From Anastatus disparis (taxonomy: Eukaryota; Arthropoda; Insecta; Hymenoptera; Eupelmidae), in NCBI GenBank assembly GCA_017163975.1, contig JAFFSR010000397.1, positions 2,485,501-2,549,500 of the forward strand: DNA of 64,000 nt. The letters run 5' to 3'. The notes beneath the pieces are model-generated. The model did not search any database. It was not told the DNA's origin and saw nothing but the letters and a program-made list of their open reading frames with translations. The position numbers and the translations under genes were made by a program. Of this stretch, positions 42,583 to 54,039 are shown piece by piece (positions within the stretch are counted from its first letter, which is position 1; every line of letters starts with the position of its first letter).

Positions 42583-45575
42583 CCCTATTTTCATGTGATA
42601 GCTGTAACAGAGACAAAACTGGGTCAGATTGTTTGTGACTCTCTTATCGCTTTGGATAATTATGTGCTCTTGCGGCGGGATCGAAACACCAGAGGTGGTG
42701 GTGTTGCTCTGTACATACATTCCTCCTTAAACTTTACACGGTTGTGTTCTTCTAATGGTAGCTGGTGTGGCAAGCCGGGTTTACCTGAATACCTCTTTTG
42801 TGAGGTTAAATCTCCTGATTTAGTCTCTCCTATTTTTGTCGAAGTGGTCTACAGGCCACCTCATGCACCGTTTTTAGCTGGCACTGATTTCGTTCCTGAT
42901 TTGACATCATTCATGCATAGCTATAGTACTAAAATCATCATGGGCGATTTCAATACCAACATATCTGTTGATTCTGATGACTCTATGTTTCTGAAGGGTT
43001 TAATTAGGGAAAATTCACTATTCTCTGTGCCTCATGGTGCAACACATCATACTTCATCATCAGATACTTGCCTCGATCTATGTCTTGTAGATGAAAATGA
43101 TTCTCTAATTGACTATTGGAAGACTGACGTCCCATTTATAGATGGACATGATTTAATTGCAGCCACTGTTAAGTCTTCTCTCTCAAAGCCTATACTTAAT
43201 GATTTCTCTTATCGAGACTATAAGGCTGTTGATGATGCCAAATTGCTGGATTATTTTTGTTCACTGAATTGTTCTGTATGTAGCGGTGATTCCTCTCTTC
43301 CTGCTCGCCTTGATTGTCTCTATGGACATCTAAATGAAGCAGTTTCCCTCTTTGTGCCTGTCAAAAGAGTTCGACAAGGTGTAAATCGTCGACCTTGGAT
43401 TACTGCAGAGCATCATGGCTTGGTTCGTGAGAGGGATCGTCTTTATAGGCGCTATAAACGCACACGATTTCACTTCGATTTGCTGCAATATAGAGCTGCA
43501 CGTGATCGTGCTCATGAGTGTATCGAGTCCTCTAAGCTTCTTTATTACTATGACCGACTTTCTGGTCTCACTGATTCTAGGCAAATTTGGAAGGAGCTTA
43601 GAAATCTTGGTATTTGCTCTAGTAGTAATGAGTCTCGTCACTCCTTTTCTGTGGATGAGTTAAATCATTATTTTGCTGGTGTTGCAACTGATCAATCAGT
43701 TACGTCGATTCCTGATTATCTGGGTACTTTGGCTGATGATGAACCATTTAAATTGATGTTTCGGTTTTCTGAAGTATCGTTGGGTCAGGTTCGGGCATCG
43801 GTGTGTAGTTTTTCTACGCAAGCTAGGGGTCCAGATGCTATTCCTCAGTCTTTTATTCTTTCGGCTTTCCCTGTAATTGGGCCACTCTTGTGTCGCATCT
43901 TCAATGATTCGCTAAAAGATGAATTCTTTCCATCATGTTGGAAGCTATCTCTAATAAAGACTATAAATAAAGTCTCTTCTCCACAATCCATGGGTGACAT
44001 TCGCCCTATTTCTCTGTTGTCCTTTTTGTCCAAGGTTCTTGAGCGTCTTGTTCATCAGCAATTGTATGAGTACTTGGCTACTAGACGGCTGTTGGATCCT
44101 CGGCAGACTGGTTTTAGAACTGGGCATAGTGCTCAGACGGCATTGTTGAAGTTGACGGATGATATCAGGCTAAATATGGATAGACGGTATGTCACCATGC
44201 TCTTGCTGTTTGATTTCAGTAAGGCGTTTGACACTGTAAGTCATGCTATTTTACTTGGGAAGATGTCTTCGCTTGATATTTCCAGTTCAGTTATCAGGTG
44301 GTTTGCCTCTTATCTGTCATGTCGACAGCAGGCTGTCATTGATGAGAATGGTGTCGCATCTGATTATGTTCCTCTTAACACGGGAGTTCCACAGGGGTCT
44401 GTTTTGGGACCATTATTATTCTCAATTTATATAAATGATGTTGCTGTTGATTTTAATTCTAGTGTACAACACTTGATATATGCTGATGACTTGCAGGTGT
44501 ATATTCATTTTCCTCTGAATAAGTTGGATGTTTTTACGTCCATTATGAGCGCTCATGCAAAGATTATCTCTGATTGGGCTTCCAGAAATCATCTTGAGCT
44601 GAATGTTGGTAAGACAAAGGCTATAATTATTGGCTCTTATTATTATATTAACATGCTGTCTTTCTTACCCACTACTGGCGTGCCAATAAATGGCACCACA
44701 ATTAAGTTTGAATCTAATGTTCGCGATCTGGGGTTTGGTTGGACAATAAACTGAATTGGAAGGAGCACATCACCAAAGTTTGTAACAAATCTTTTACGCT
44801 GCTTTACAGATTAAATTACTTTAGGAAAAGCACTAATTTTGCTTTACGCAAGCATCTTGTTCAGACTTTGCTTTTTCCACTCATAGACTACTGTTGTCTT
44901 GTATATTGTGATCTGTCGGCGGAACTGGACCTAAAGTTGCAGAGAGTCATCAACTCGGGTGTTCGATATGTGTATGGTGTTGGCAGGCGAGAGCATGTTT
45001 CGGCTTATCGTTCTGCACTGTGCTGGTTATCTACCTCTGCTAGAAGGAAATACTTTACATCTGCTTTCCTATATAAAATGTTCTCATCTAATGAGCCTAC
45101 ATATCTCTACTCTGGTTACATGTGGAACCAGTCGGTGAGAACGTTGAGGGGTGCTGTAAGACCATTAACTGTTCCTCCTGCTTCTACGGAATATTATAAC
45201 GGATCCTTCTTGGTTACATCATCGTTTCTGTGGAATGAGCTTCCCGTTTCTATCCGTAACTCTCAATCGCTTTACTCATTTAAATCATTAGCATTTTCAC
45301 ACTACCTTTCCTTGGAGAATGGACCGCTGTCACTTCGATAACTATTAATATTCATATTGTTAACTGTAATTGTAATTATTGTGATTTCTTATATAATCTA
45401 TTTTTAAACATATTCTATTTTTATTTTACTATATTGTTAAAATTTTTACTTTTTTTCTGTTTATATTGAAACCTTATATTTATTTACTATATTGTAAAAT
45501 TGTACAACATATTGTACATAAAATAAACACCTATCTACCTATCTATCTATCTCTCTCTCTCTCTCTCTCTCTCTT
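42582..45575 (+). mobile_element. 5'-truncated CR1/Jockey-like LINE
   Basis: One strand encodes a partial APE-type endonuclease and a full non-LTR reverse transcriptase. A 3' UTR of about 200 bp with AATAAA precedes a tail of CTAT and CT repeats. The endonuclease lacks its first ~30-40 residues, so the copy is 5'-truncated at (CT)n. A tail of short tandem repeats instead of poly(A) is usual in the CR1/L2 group; the clade was not resolved. Confidence 0.85.
42590..45341 (+). pseudogene. LINE ORF2: endonuclease-reverse transcriptase
   Basis: The frame opens as HVIAVTETKL, the endonuclease E-containing motif, directly after the CT repeat. Further endonuclease motifs are VYRPPHAPF, IIMGDFNTN and IDGHDLI. 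RT motifs follow: GPDAIPQSF, GFRTGHSAQTALL, FDFSKAFDTVSHAIL, NTGVPQGSVLGPLLFS, IYADDLQVY (catalytic YADD near 44480) and LNVGKTKAI. A single frameshift near 44745 moves to a second frame (44739-45341) with the C-terminal region KLNWKEHI...LIDYCCLVY, ending at 45341. Apart from the truncation and this frameshift the coding region is open, so the copy is fairly young. Confidence 0.9.
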
Positions 45576-45592
45576 TTATATGTATTATAAAC

Positions 45593-46435
45593 TATCCTGT
45601 TCCATTTCTCGGTTACATCTATATCATAGAAAAGTCTGTAAATAATATTTTTTGTTATAAAAAGTTAGAATGTGTGATGCGATTGATTGTTTGAATTAAT
45701 TTTTTAGAATTTTATTTGTTTTATTTTTATGAATTATAATCTATAGTGTGTTAGAATAAGAATATACTAAGAGTGTATTATAATGATAAATCAATAACTT
45801 ATTTAATTAATCATCATCAGTGAGAGAGTAGCAAACAAAGAGGAAACATATTCGGCCGAGAGTAGCAGATTATTTTTCGCGCTGGTTTTTCATTAATGAT
45901 GAATTATGTAAATGTTTTTAGCCTGGTATAAGAAAAAATCATGTATGCCACTTGGGATAAAAATGCGACACAGTGAGCCGGCACTTTTACCTCACGTAGA
46001 ATAATATACTATTTATTTTTATATAGAACCATTTAAAAAGCTATCAGTATAAAATTTTTTAAAATTCAAATCACCATTTAATAAGCAAATGTAACAAGAA
46101 CATTATGTAATTTATTATAAATCTTAAAGGATCTATATTTTCTTGGTATTTTATTCGAAAATAATTGTAGCAGAGTAAAATTTCAACATAAATTTTGTCA
46201 TTATATAAGAAACAAAAAGAGTATCTCATAAACAAATCAAAATTTTTTGTTGAAAATTCTATGAGAAATTGAGAGTGATATAAAGCATCTTTTTAGGAAG
46301 TTACAAGAATTTAGATACTTTTTTAATTAAATATGAATTCTTTTAATATTTAACGAACCTAGACGATTCTTTCGCAATTGTTTCAATAGATTATTAACCA
46401 AATTTGATGTGTTAGGTCTGAAACTGTTTTAATTT
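45593..46435. other. AT-rich spacer
   Basis: No gene, repeat or RNA was recognised in this stretch. Confidence 0.4.
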
Positions 46436-46807
46436 CGATTGAAGAAAGGCGTCATTTTATTTAGAGTTAAAGAGAGGACTTATTTCATTTAGAGTTGAAG
46501 AAAGGTGTCACTTCATTTAGAGTTGAAGAAAGGTGTCATTTTATTTTGGGTTATAAAAGGACTTTTGTTTCATTTTAATTTAAAGAAAAGTGCTATGTCA
46601 AAAAAAAATTTTTTTATTCAATCATGTAGTAGACTTCAAAAGAAATTAATTTATTACAAAATTATAATAAATTAAATAAACTAATTAAATATATAAATTA
46701 AGAAACACAAGCCTTTTTTTAATCCAAAATGAAATGATACCTTTCTTTGACTTAAATTGAAATGACAACTCTCTACAACCGAAAATGAAATGACACCTTC
46801 TTCATCG
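46436..46807. repeat. Inverted arrays of a ~33-bp repeat (foldback)
   Basis: The left side has about five direct units around GAAGAAAGGTGTCATTT and TTTAGAGTT. The right side has about three units of the complement (GAAATGACACCTTCTT) from 46725 to 46807. The outermost bases CGATTGAAGAAAGG and CCTTCTTCATCG also pair. Terminal tandem repeats facing each other are typical of foldback-type transposons. Confidence 0.65.
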
Positions 46808-47525
46808 CGATCGTCGATTTACCGTCGATTTAATCAAATGCTGAAACCAGATATTTTAATCTTTCTAAGTTTTAACATTTTACTAGTAAATGAGCCCATT
46901 TTTCACTCCAGTTACCAGTTACTAATTAATTAATGCAAAATTTCTGATTCTACTGGACTAAAAGTCCATAAATTTCTCACATAGCATCCGCTGGGATGTC
47001 CGCAAAGCGCGGTATAAGGTCTGCAATACTAGAAAATAAAATGAGTTTTCTTTTATTCAATAGATTATACTTATTATTTGAAAATAATTTTCACAAATTT
47101 AGAATATTACCCTTTTTTATGCCTTCTTATTTTAATTAAGCTTAATTTTTAAAGTAAGTATTATTGAATTTTAATAAAGCCAATCTCATGTAAGGGAAAG
47201 CACTCGAGCAAAAAGTTGGAGAAGTGGTCTTATTGAGAGATGTTATAGTAGTCAATGTAGAAATTCACAATTAATTATTGAATCTATATAAATTCAAAGT
47301 AAATCTTTTTTCAAATAACATGCAAAATATCGTTAATTAGTTGCATTAGTTAGAGATCTTGTTTAAGAAGAGGCCTGATTTACTATCCTCGTCTAATTAA
47401 GTTTTCCATTTTTTACTTGAATATTTATTATTGAAATTGAAACAAGAGTCAGCAGTATACCGACACAGTTACCTGTTTTACCGAATCTATTTAAAATTTA
47501 TTTTTTATAAAAACTAATAGCTTCA
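46808..47525. other. AT-rich spacer
   Basis: Nothing gene-like was recognised. Confidence 0.4.
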
Positions 47526-47778
47526 GGCAAAAATAAAGAGATGGTTTCGATTCGTTTTATAGAAAGCAATATTTTCTCTGATAAGAATAATTTAATTCCA
47601 CCGCTTTATTTTCAAGAAAAGTTGGAATAACTTGAAAATCCCATTATTTGACACTAATTTCTAATTTTTTAAGTTATTCCAACTTTTCTTAAAAACTAAG
47701 CAATAAAATTAATTTATGATAATCAAAGAAAATATTACATTTTATTAAACACATCGAAACCATCTCTTTATTTTTGCC
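47526..47778. repeat. Foldback element, 253 bp
   Basis: GGCAAAAATAAAGAGATGG at the left is the exact complement of the right end CCATCTCTTTATTTTTGCC. The inner AAGTTGGAATAACTT-like arms also pair. No clear target duplication was found. Confidence 0.75.
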
Positions 47779-47835
47779 TCTTGTTGCTAATTTTGGGAAA
47801 AAAGTCAATTTTTTAATTAGAAAAAGTTGAACACT

Positions 47836-48028
47836 AATGATATGATTGTCAAAAATATTTGTACGAAAGGAGAAAGATTAACTAAAAAAGGTAAAAAAGT
47901 GCGTAATGCAATATTTTTATAACATAAAGTTTTACTTTAGGCATTCTTTACTTTTCTCAAAAATATTGTCATGATAAATTTTCTTTTTTCATACAAATAT
48001 TCTTAATAATCATATCTTTTCCCTGGTA
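47836..48028. repeat. Diverged relative of the P1 TTAA foldback
   Basis: It is palindromic (GATATGATTGTC...CAAATATT and its complement). Its centre resembles the P1 interior: TTTTACTTTAGGCATTCTTTACTTTTCTCAAAAA compares with TTTTACTTTGGCGTTACTTACTTTTCTCAAAAA. A further P1-end-like piece (AATTAGACAAGGATGGTGAA) stands at 49093-49112, so an old P1-related element may span to there. Confidence 0.5.
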
Positions 48029-48303
48029 GAAAATTCAGGATGAAAATATACTCAGTAAATTAACGGCTAGCAATATCTCGTCGCGACGCAGTGGCGATAA
48101 ATAACCGATATATACGCGATGAAATATTAAAGACATTAATTACAATTTCATATATTAGATAAAGAACATAACCCTAAAAACAATTAATTAAAACCCCTTT
48201 TTGATATTATTTTTTGCACCCGAAATTTGTTATTTAACCATTTCTAATTATATTTTATTATCAAATTAATTTTTTTTAAATAAATTATCATCAAAAAAAA
48301 TCT

Positions 48304-48376
48304 TGCGTAAAGTGGGCTCGAACCAGATACCTTGAGCATGCAAAGCGTGAACGTTACTGACTGCGCCATGATGACA
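48304..48376 (-). repeat. tRNA-like sequence (SINE head or tRNA pseudogene)
   Basis: The minus strand reads ATGGCGCAGTCAGTAACG (A-box-like) and GGTTCGAGCCC (B-box-like) with correct spacing for RNA polymerase III promoters. T-runs follow the B box in the downstream part. The acceptor stem does not pair well, so a functional tRNA is unlikely. Confidence 0.5.
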
Positions 48377-48416
48377 TGTTGTCAATAAAATTTCCAATCG
48401 TCTACATATGTTACAG

Positions 48417-48665
48417 AACTACCAACGAAGATAGACGCTTATAGAAGCATACCTTAAATAGGAGAACAGGGGCCAAAATCTGAAGCTTATGTCCTCCAGC
48501 GACGTGGTGGCGCTACTAAAATGCCATGTATTTCTATATCTATATATACTGATGTTTTCATATATATATAGATATACACGTAATGTTAAAAGTGTCCTCC
48601 AAAGCTGGTCCCCAAAGTTAACACAGAAGTACTCTTCTATAAGCGTCTATATTCGTTGGAACTAC
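48417..48665. repeat. Inverted repeat, ~33-bp arms
   Basis: CAACGAAGATAGACGCTTAT is mirrored by ATAAGCGTCTATATTCGTTG with one mismatch, about 180 bp apart. It is possibly the ends of a short non-autonomous DNA element. Confidence 0.6.
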
Positions 48666-49165
48666 TTTCAATTTGGTCGAAAATTTTTAGGTTATGATTA
48701 AATTTACAGATCATCGACTCGACATTATTATTTGAAAAAGTGAAATTTATTATATGCATTGTAAAATTTATTATGTGCATAACAAAATTTATTATTTTAT
48801 TCATTTCTATTTCGGGGATTACATTTTCTTAATTATTATTTATTATATATTTTTTGTTAAATTTTTTTATTATGTTTCTTAAATAAAATATAATTAGGAG
48901 GTTGACGATATCCTCCCGATACCATTCGGATAATTGATAAATCGGTGTTAGGGTTTATCGCGATATCGATCAGCATAAAATCGCGACCGCCGGTATGATA
49001 TACTGAATATATGCTTAACATTTCTACCAGGATTGCGATTATCCCTAAATATTTAGTTGCAATAATTGATATTTGAGTTAAAAATAAAACACCAAATTAG
49101 ACAAGGATGGTGAATCTGGTCCCGCAATAATTGATATTATTTATATATCTATAATCTTGAATTAG
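48666..49165. other. Spacer before the host-like exon
   Basis: It contains the GC-richer ATCGCGATATCGAT block near 48960 and a P1-end-like fragment at 49093. No gene was recognised. Confidence 0.4.
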
Positions 49166-49168
49166 AGA

Positions 49169-49570
49169 ATTGAAAATAAAGAAATTGCCATTGAGTTTAG
49201 ACCTTCAGAGCGAGCACGTGATGCAGGTCGAATGGGAGAAGTCCAGTATTCAAGAATTAGATGTAACAGCAACTGACCTATCTACTGAATGTTTAATCGA
49301 TATGCTTAGCAGGATTCCTGGTTTACGTTTTCTAAGCGCTGGTCAGCTTAACGGATTAAACGACAGTGTTCTAAAAGCTTGGATGGATATGGGTAACCCA
49401 CGTAACCTCATAGCTTTGGATCTCGACAGCTCAGATAATTTGACCGATGATGGTCTACATAAATTTCTATCTAGACATGGTCATCAGCTTTGGGCAATTA
49501 CTCTTTCTGGAATGCCCCACATCACCGATCAACTTTGGCAAAGTGTTTTATCGATTTTAAATAATGCAAA
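49169..49570 (+). CDS. Putative host exon: leucine-rich-repeat protein (F-box/LRR-like)
   Basis: An open frame of about 134 codons has balanced codon use unlike the surrounding AT-rich frames. It shows LRR-like units of about 26 residues, as in AMN1/F-box-LRR proteins: DLSTECLIDMLSRIPGLRFL, NLIALDLDSSDNLTDDGL and LWAITLSGMPHITDQLW. The right border is a splice donor, AAA|GTATGA at 49570/49571. An AG just upstream (49163-49169) could be the acceptor, though its pyrimidine tract is weak. No other exon was recognised, so flanking introns would be large and full of transposons. The exact gene is not identified. Confidence 0.6.
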
Positions 49571-50572
49571 GTATGATTTTAACATTTTTATTTTAATAAT
49601 ATATTGATTATTAGATATCAAAGAATCTAGTTGTTACATAAATATTTAGTTTATATTTTTATTAGGAATTTCAGATTTCCAAATATGTTTAAATATTAAA
49701 AATAAAGTTCATGGGTTTGAATTTTAAATTCAAATTAAAAATCTCAAAATGTAAGTTTGACAATTAGAAAAATCTAAACAACGTATTAAATCAATTAGAG
49801 ATCCATTCCATCTTAAATTATACAGGCCGACTGTACCTAACTCACCGAATCACTTCAAAATTTTTTTATATTATTCTACTCTAAAAATCAACGCATACTT
49901 TTTTTTCGATATCATCAAAAATGCATTATTTTGAAAATTCTTTTTTAATCGTTCTATTTTGTCTTTTTACTGATCTTTATGAATTAATCCATGTTAATTA
50001 AATGCTATAGGAAATAATCTCTCGATTTCATCCTTTTTAATTATTTATACAAAAAACCAAAAGTGCATTTGCACCTATTGTGAAAAATGGAAAATGCATT
50101 CTTTAAAAAAAGAAGTTTTTTTGTTTTAATATTTTTTATGTGTAGCTAGTCTCAAGACTTATGTATTATATCCCACATAGCACAAAATGTTCTTAAAAGG
50201 CTTTTAAAAGGTTTTTTATGATTGTTTTACAACTTATAAAAACGTTTTTAATAATGTTTTTTAAAATGTTCCAATGTTCGCTTATAATACGCCTAAAATC
50301 ATTGATTGAAAACATTTTTACAAGGTTTTTCCTAACATTTCTGAAAACGTCCAAAAAATGTTGTGATAAAATTTCGTCAAAAATTTTTAAATGTTCTAAA
50401 CATACATTTTATCCTTTTATAAACATTGCAAAAATATTTCCTTGAAACTTTTGAAAAATCATTATGAAAACATGTGAAAATTATACACGATGAGTAATGT
50501 TTTAAAAACATTGGTAAAACATTTACTTAAATATTATTTTGATCTTTCTATAAAGGATGTTTAAGATACTCT
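49571..50572. other. Intron-like or repeat-derived AT-rich sequence
   Basis: No further exon was recognised. From about 50180 to 50530 the sequence is built of scattered AAATGTT, AACATTT and ACATTTTT motifs in both orientations, which suggests a degenerate repeat. It ends where the truncated LTR of element B begins. Confidence 0.4.
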
Positions 50573-50967
50573 CAAACAATTAAAAAATTATAATTACAAA
50601 ATATTCGCTAGTAATCGCACAATCGTCTTGTTTATGAGCTGTAAATCAAAGTTCTATAAATATAATTATAAAATATATTTTCCGAATCGTGCTAGTGAAA
50701 AAGTTCAATTCAATAAATAGATTTTAATTAACTAGTTCTTGGTTATAATTTATTTAACAACCCAACCAACTACAAGCAGGCAACCAGAGGGGAGAACCAC
50801 ACCACATTTCAACACTAATCAACAAAAATTTAGGTTATCTACGACCACGCAGCCAATCCATTAAAAGGTAAGTGATTCGGCTCCTCTACCCTGCATACAA
50901 GACAAGAAATATCTCACGATTGAATATAACGTCTGAGTAAACCTATTTAAGGTGACCGGACATAACA
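50573..50967 (+). repeat. Element B 5' LTR, truncated at its 5' side
   Basis: CAAACAATTAAAAAATTATAATTAC onwards matches 63389 onwards in the 3' LTR. It ends GGACATAACA, the inverted partner of the TGTTATATCC that starts the 3' LTR. The first ~947 bp of the LTR are missing here. Confidence 0.85.
50863..50875 (+). promoter_or_regulatory. Consensus 5' splice donor in element B LTR
   Basis: AAAAG|GTAAGTG is a full consensus donor; the GT is at 50868. It pairs logically with the acceptor at 60430 before env. Confidence 0.6.
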
Positions 50968-50969
50968 AA

Positions 50970-50988
50970 TGGTGACAGCGACGGTGGG
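50970..50988 (+). promoter_or_regulatory. Element B primer binding site
   Basis: TGGTGACAGCGACGGTGGG lies 2 bp after the LTR, starting with TGG for the tRNA CCA end. The first eight bases are the same as in element A. The tRNA was not identified. Confidence 0.65.
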
Positions 50989-51078
50989 ATATTTCTCGTC
51001 AAATAACTAATAAACACTAACAAATTTTTTTTTATTACTAACAACCTGCTTTTTTATACTAATTAATTGCACTCGAAA

Positions 51079-51580
51079 TGCTCTCTATCACAGGGAAACG
51101 CTAAATAATATTTAACAAAATACTTGTTTTGGATGAGCATAGAGTAAAGATTTTTTCGATCTATTAACTTATTTATAAGTTGATAAATAAAAAATAAAAT
51201 CTAATAACGCCTTTCTTATTTGAAATACATTGTTCAAAACGTTCTCTATCGCAGGGAAACGCTAGGTAACTAGGCAAAATACTTGCTTAAGATGAACGTA
51301 AAACTAACATTTTTAATTCCTTATTTGTTTATAAATTAATTACTCGAAAACCGAATATTCGAAGCGTTCTCTATCACAGGGTAACGCAAGACAAAATACT
51401 TGTCTTAGATGAGCGCAGAACCAGTGTTTGAGATATTAATTTATTTATAAATCAATAACTTGGAGAAGAATAAAAAAGAAAAAGAAAGAATAATAAATAA
51501 ATTGTTCAAAACGTTCTCTATCGCAGAGGAACGCTAGATAACGAGACAAAATACTTGCTTTAGATGAGTATAGAACATTT
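51079..51580 (+). repeat. Leader tandem repeat 1, four units
   Basis: Units begin at about 51079, 51239, 51366 and 51513 with GTTCTCTATCRCAGGGAAACG. Each continues with ACAAAATACTTG and a GATGAGC-like block. The spacers between them vary in length. Confidence 0.85.
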
Positions 51581-51995
51581 ATTTCAATTTTTATTTATTT
51601 ATACATAAATTAACAAACAAATCAATAAATCTAACATTAAGTAAAAGTAAATACTTTACTTCTTTCTGTTTCTATAACTAAAATATTTCTGAAATAACAA
51701 TCTTTACCTTACAAATAGCTAAAATAAAAACTTAGTCAATCAGCTTATCTAATGCAAGGCGTAAGATTAAACTACCGCTTATAAATTTGCTTTTAATTTT
51801 TTCTTTGCTACTTTTTCTTATGTTAATATGAAGTGAACCATTTTTCTTTCTTTGCAAATGTAATTCCGCACTAACTGAGTTAAAAATTAATGCTTTTTTT
51901 TTGTTTTTTTTTTCTTCTTTCTTTTTTCATTTTTTTTTTGTTTTTTGTTTCTCTTTTTCTTTTTTTTCCTCTCTCTGATAGGGTTTACAGTTTTT

Positions 51996-52320
51996 GAGCC
52001 TCACGGCATAAGACTCGTAAATTATTTTTTCATGCTTAACAGCATTTAAAAATTTCTGGTGGAGAGTAAAGAAATTTTTTTTTAATCATAACGTTTTATT
52101 TCTTGAGGGTCTTGTAGGTCTTGAGCCTCACGGCATAAGACTTGCAATTCACCGTTTGTACTTAACAGCATGAAGGGCTCAACCTGAAGAAAATAGAAAA
52201 GGGAAGAAACAAGTTGACCGTATATCTGAAAGTATATTTTCAATTTTGGGCTTGTATCTATTGAGCCTCACGGCATATAATACTAGTTCTCTTTTATCGC
52301 TTAATAGCGGCAAAAGACTT
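51996..52320 (+). repeat. Leader tandem repeat 2, three units
   Basis: GAGCCTCACGGCATAAGACT-like units start at about 51996, 52123 and 52263. Each is followed 30-40 bp later by CTTAACAGCAT or CTTAATAGCGG. Confidence 0.85.
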
Positions 52321-52497
52321 GGAAAGAGAAAACAGACAATTAGGTGTTGGAGCAACTTTTCTCTAATAAATATTTTTTTTCCTCCTTCTCTCCTTTTTTT
52401 CTTTCTTCCTCTCTTCAAATAATCATTTTTTTTTCTTCTTTTCGGTTTTGCTTTTTTCTTTTTTTTTCTGCTTTCCTCCTTATTTCTCTAGTAAATG

Positions 52498-52867
52498 ACA
52501 GATAATAAAAGGAGAGGCCCTGGCCCTAAGATAAGGCAAACAACAAATAAGCTAAGTCTGCAAGGAGAGGCCAGAGCGCGGTTATAGGGTGGGTCAAAGA
52601 AAACGACATTGATCTAGAGACACAATTTCTACTACTGAGAAAGAAAATCGGCCCAAAAAGGGGTTTAGCCGTTAACCCATACGTAATCGACACGCCAGCT
52701 AAATATTTAATAACTCCCCCTGGATACGACAACCGCAACAACAGCGCGTTGTAATCGATTTGAGTCTCGAAGAAGTACAACTCGCACCAGCTCCACTATT
52801 GCCCTTGCAAGTTAACCAAGCCGGTCAACATATGCAGTCGGAAAATAATCTAATTACTATCGATTAA
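52498..52867 (+). pseudogene. Element B pre-gag ORF (frameshifted, unknown)
   Basis: It starts MTDNKRRGPGPKIRQTTNK at 52498. Two frameshifts lead through WVKENDIDLETQFLLLRKK and VIDTPAKYLITPPG to an end, AGQHMQSENNLITID, at 52867. Codon use and position match an element gene. No family was recognised. Element A also has small ORFs before gag, but no sequence similarity was seen. Confidence 0.5.
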
Positions 52868-53666
52868 AAAAATTTTATTATATCGCGTTTCCTTTTCTTC
52901 TATAAGTAAGAAGTATTTTATCAAAAAATTTTTTTTTATTCTCCCTTTTCTCAAAATTAAGCTAAGAAATCAATTTTTATATATATAAATAACAATTTAT
53001 AATAATAATTGCACAAGCAATAGCCTATTTTTAAATAGCCTAGATTTTAAATATCTTATAAAATGGCTACTGGAGGAATTGACGACAAATATTTGCCGCT
53101 CACCGAAGAGGAGCTAAGATTATACGCTAACAACTTAAAAGAACGCGAACAAAGAATTAAGGATTTAGAACAAGCGCTTGAGAATCGTGAGAAGAAAGTC
53201 CTAAGTGGGACAGAACGGTTAAAGCAGGATGCGATGGATTCATTGAATGTAGAAAAGGACGCGTTCAAATACTTGAAAAGGAACTCGAAAGAGAAAGAAA
53301 ACGCCGCGAAAATCTTGAAATTACCATATCGGACACTGCCTCTAGTGTATCAAATTTTCCCTTAGCACAAACTAATAGAACAGATTTGGGATCTCAAAAT
53401 AAAACGAATTCGAGGTTAAAGCCAATAGACGATACCAAGGAGTCGACAGAGGACGTGATAACTCAATCAGCAAAAATGCGCCGTGACATAGATAGAATGC
53501 GTGCAACTCGCTCAACGTCCCCCGCACCGCAAGCACAGCGAACATTACCACCAGACCCAGCATCAAGACCTCATAATAACCTAGCAGAACCACAGAATTC
53601 ATGGACCAAGCATTTACATAAAGGAGGCCTTAAACAGCATACCAAAATTTGACGGAACAAACTTAA

Positions 53667-54039
53667 GGAGATGTAAGACGGACACTACACCTGTTATTAT
53701 AGATATTAGCTTTCTTTTCATTTTATTGCTAATTTTCCAGAAAAGAAATGCATTAGCTTGTAGTATGTGCCATAATGATTATTTAGATAAATTTTCAAAT
53801 AAATTCATTCATTAGCTTTTAAGATATTTGGATTCCTGTACAAAATTGAAAAATTTTAATAAATAATTTTGGAACCCAAAATTCTCAATAACTAATGACT
53901 GAATTTATTTAAAAATTTAACCGAATAATCTTCATGGTACATACTACAAGCTAATGCATTTTTTATTGAAAATTTTGCAATAAAATGTAAAGATAGTGAA
54001 TATTTATGAGTACAGGTGTAGTGTCCATTTTACATCCCC
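53667..54039. mobile_element. TTAA foldback MITE (family P2), copy 2, 373 bp
   Basis: TTAA flanks at 53663-53666 and 54040-54043. The ends are GGAGATGTAAGACGGACACT and, inverted, GGGGATGTAAAATGGACACT. The same arms as at 13555 are present. Confidence 0.9.

Noticed and set aside
42389..42720. Arg/Glu repeat ORFs on the minus strand
   Set aside because: Antisense translation of the (CT)n tract and LINE.
48304..48376. Functional tRNA gene on the minus strand
   Set aside because: Promoter boxes present, but stems do not close convincingly; kept as tRNA-like.
50218..50445. 75-aa Lys/Phe-rich ORF
   Set aside because: Lies in a degenerate ACATTTT/AAATGTT repeat; no protein features.
51079..51580. 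CRISPR-like array
   Set aside because: Direct repeats with variable spacers, but units are long, diverged and in a retroelement leader of a eukaryote.
52179..52418. 79-aa basic ORF on the minus strand
   Set aside because: Antisense to the pyrimidine-rich leader of element B; composition bias explains it.
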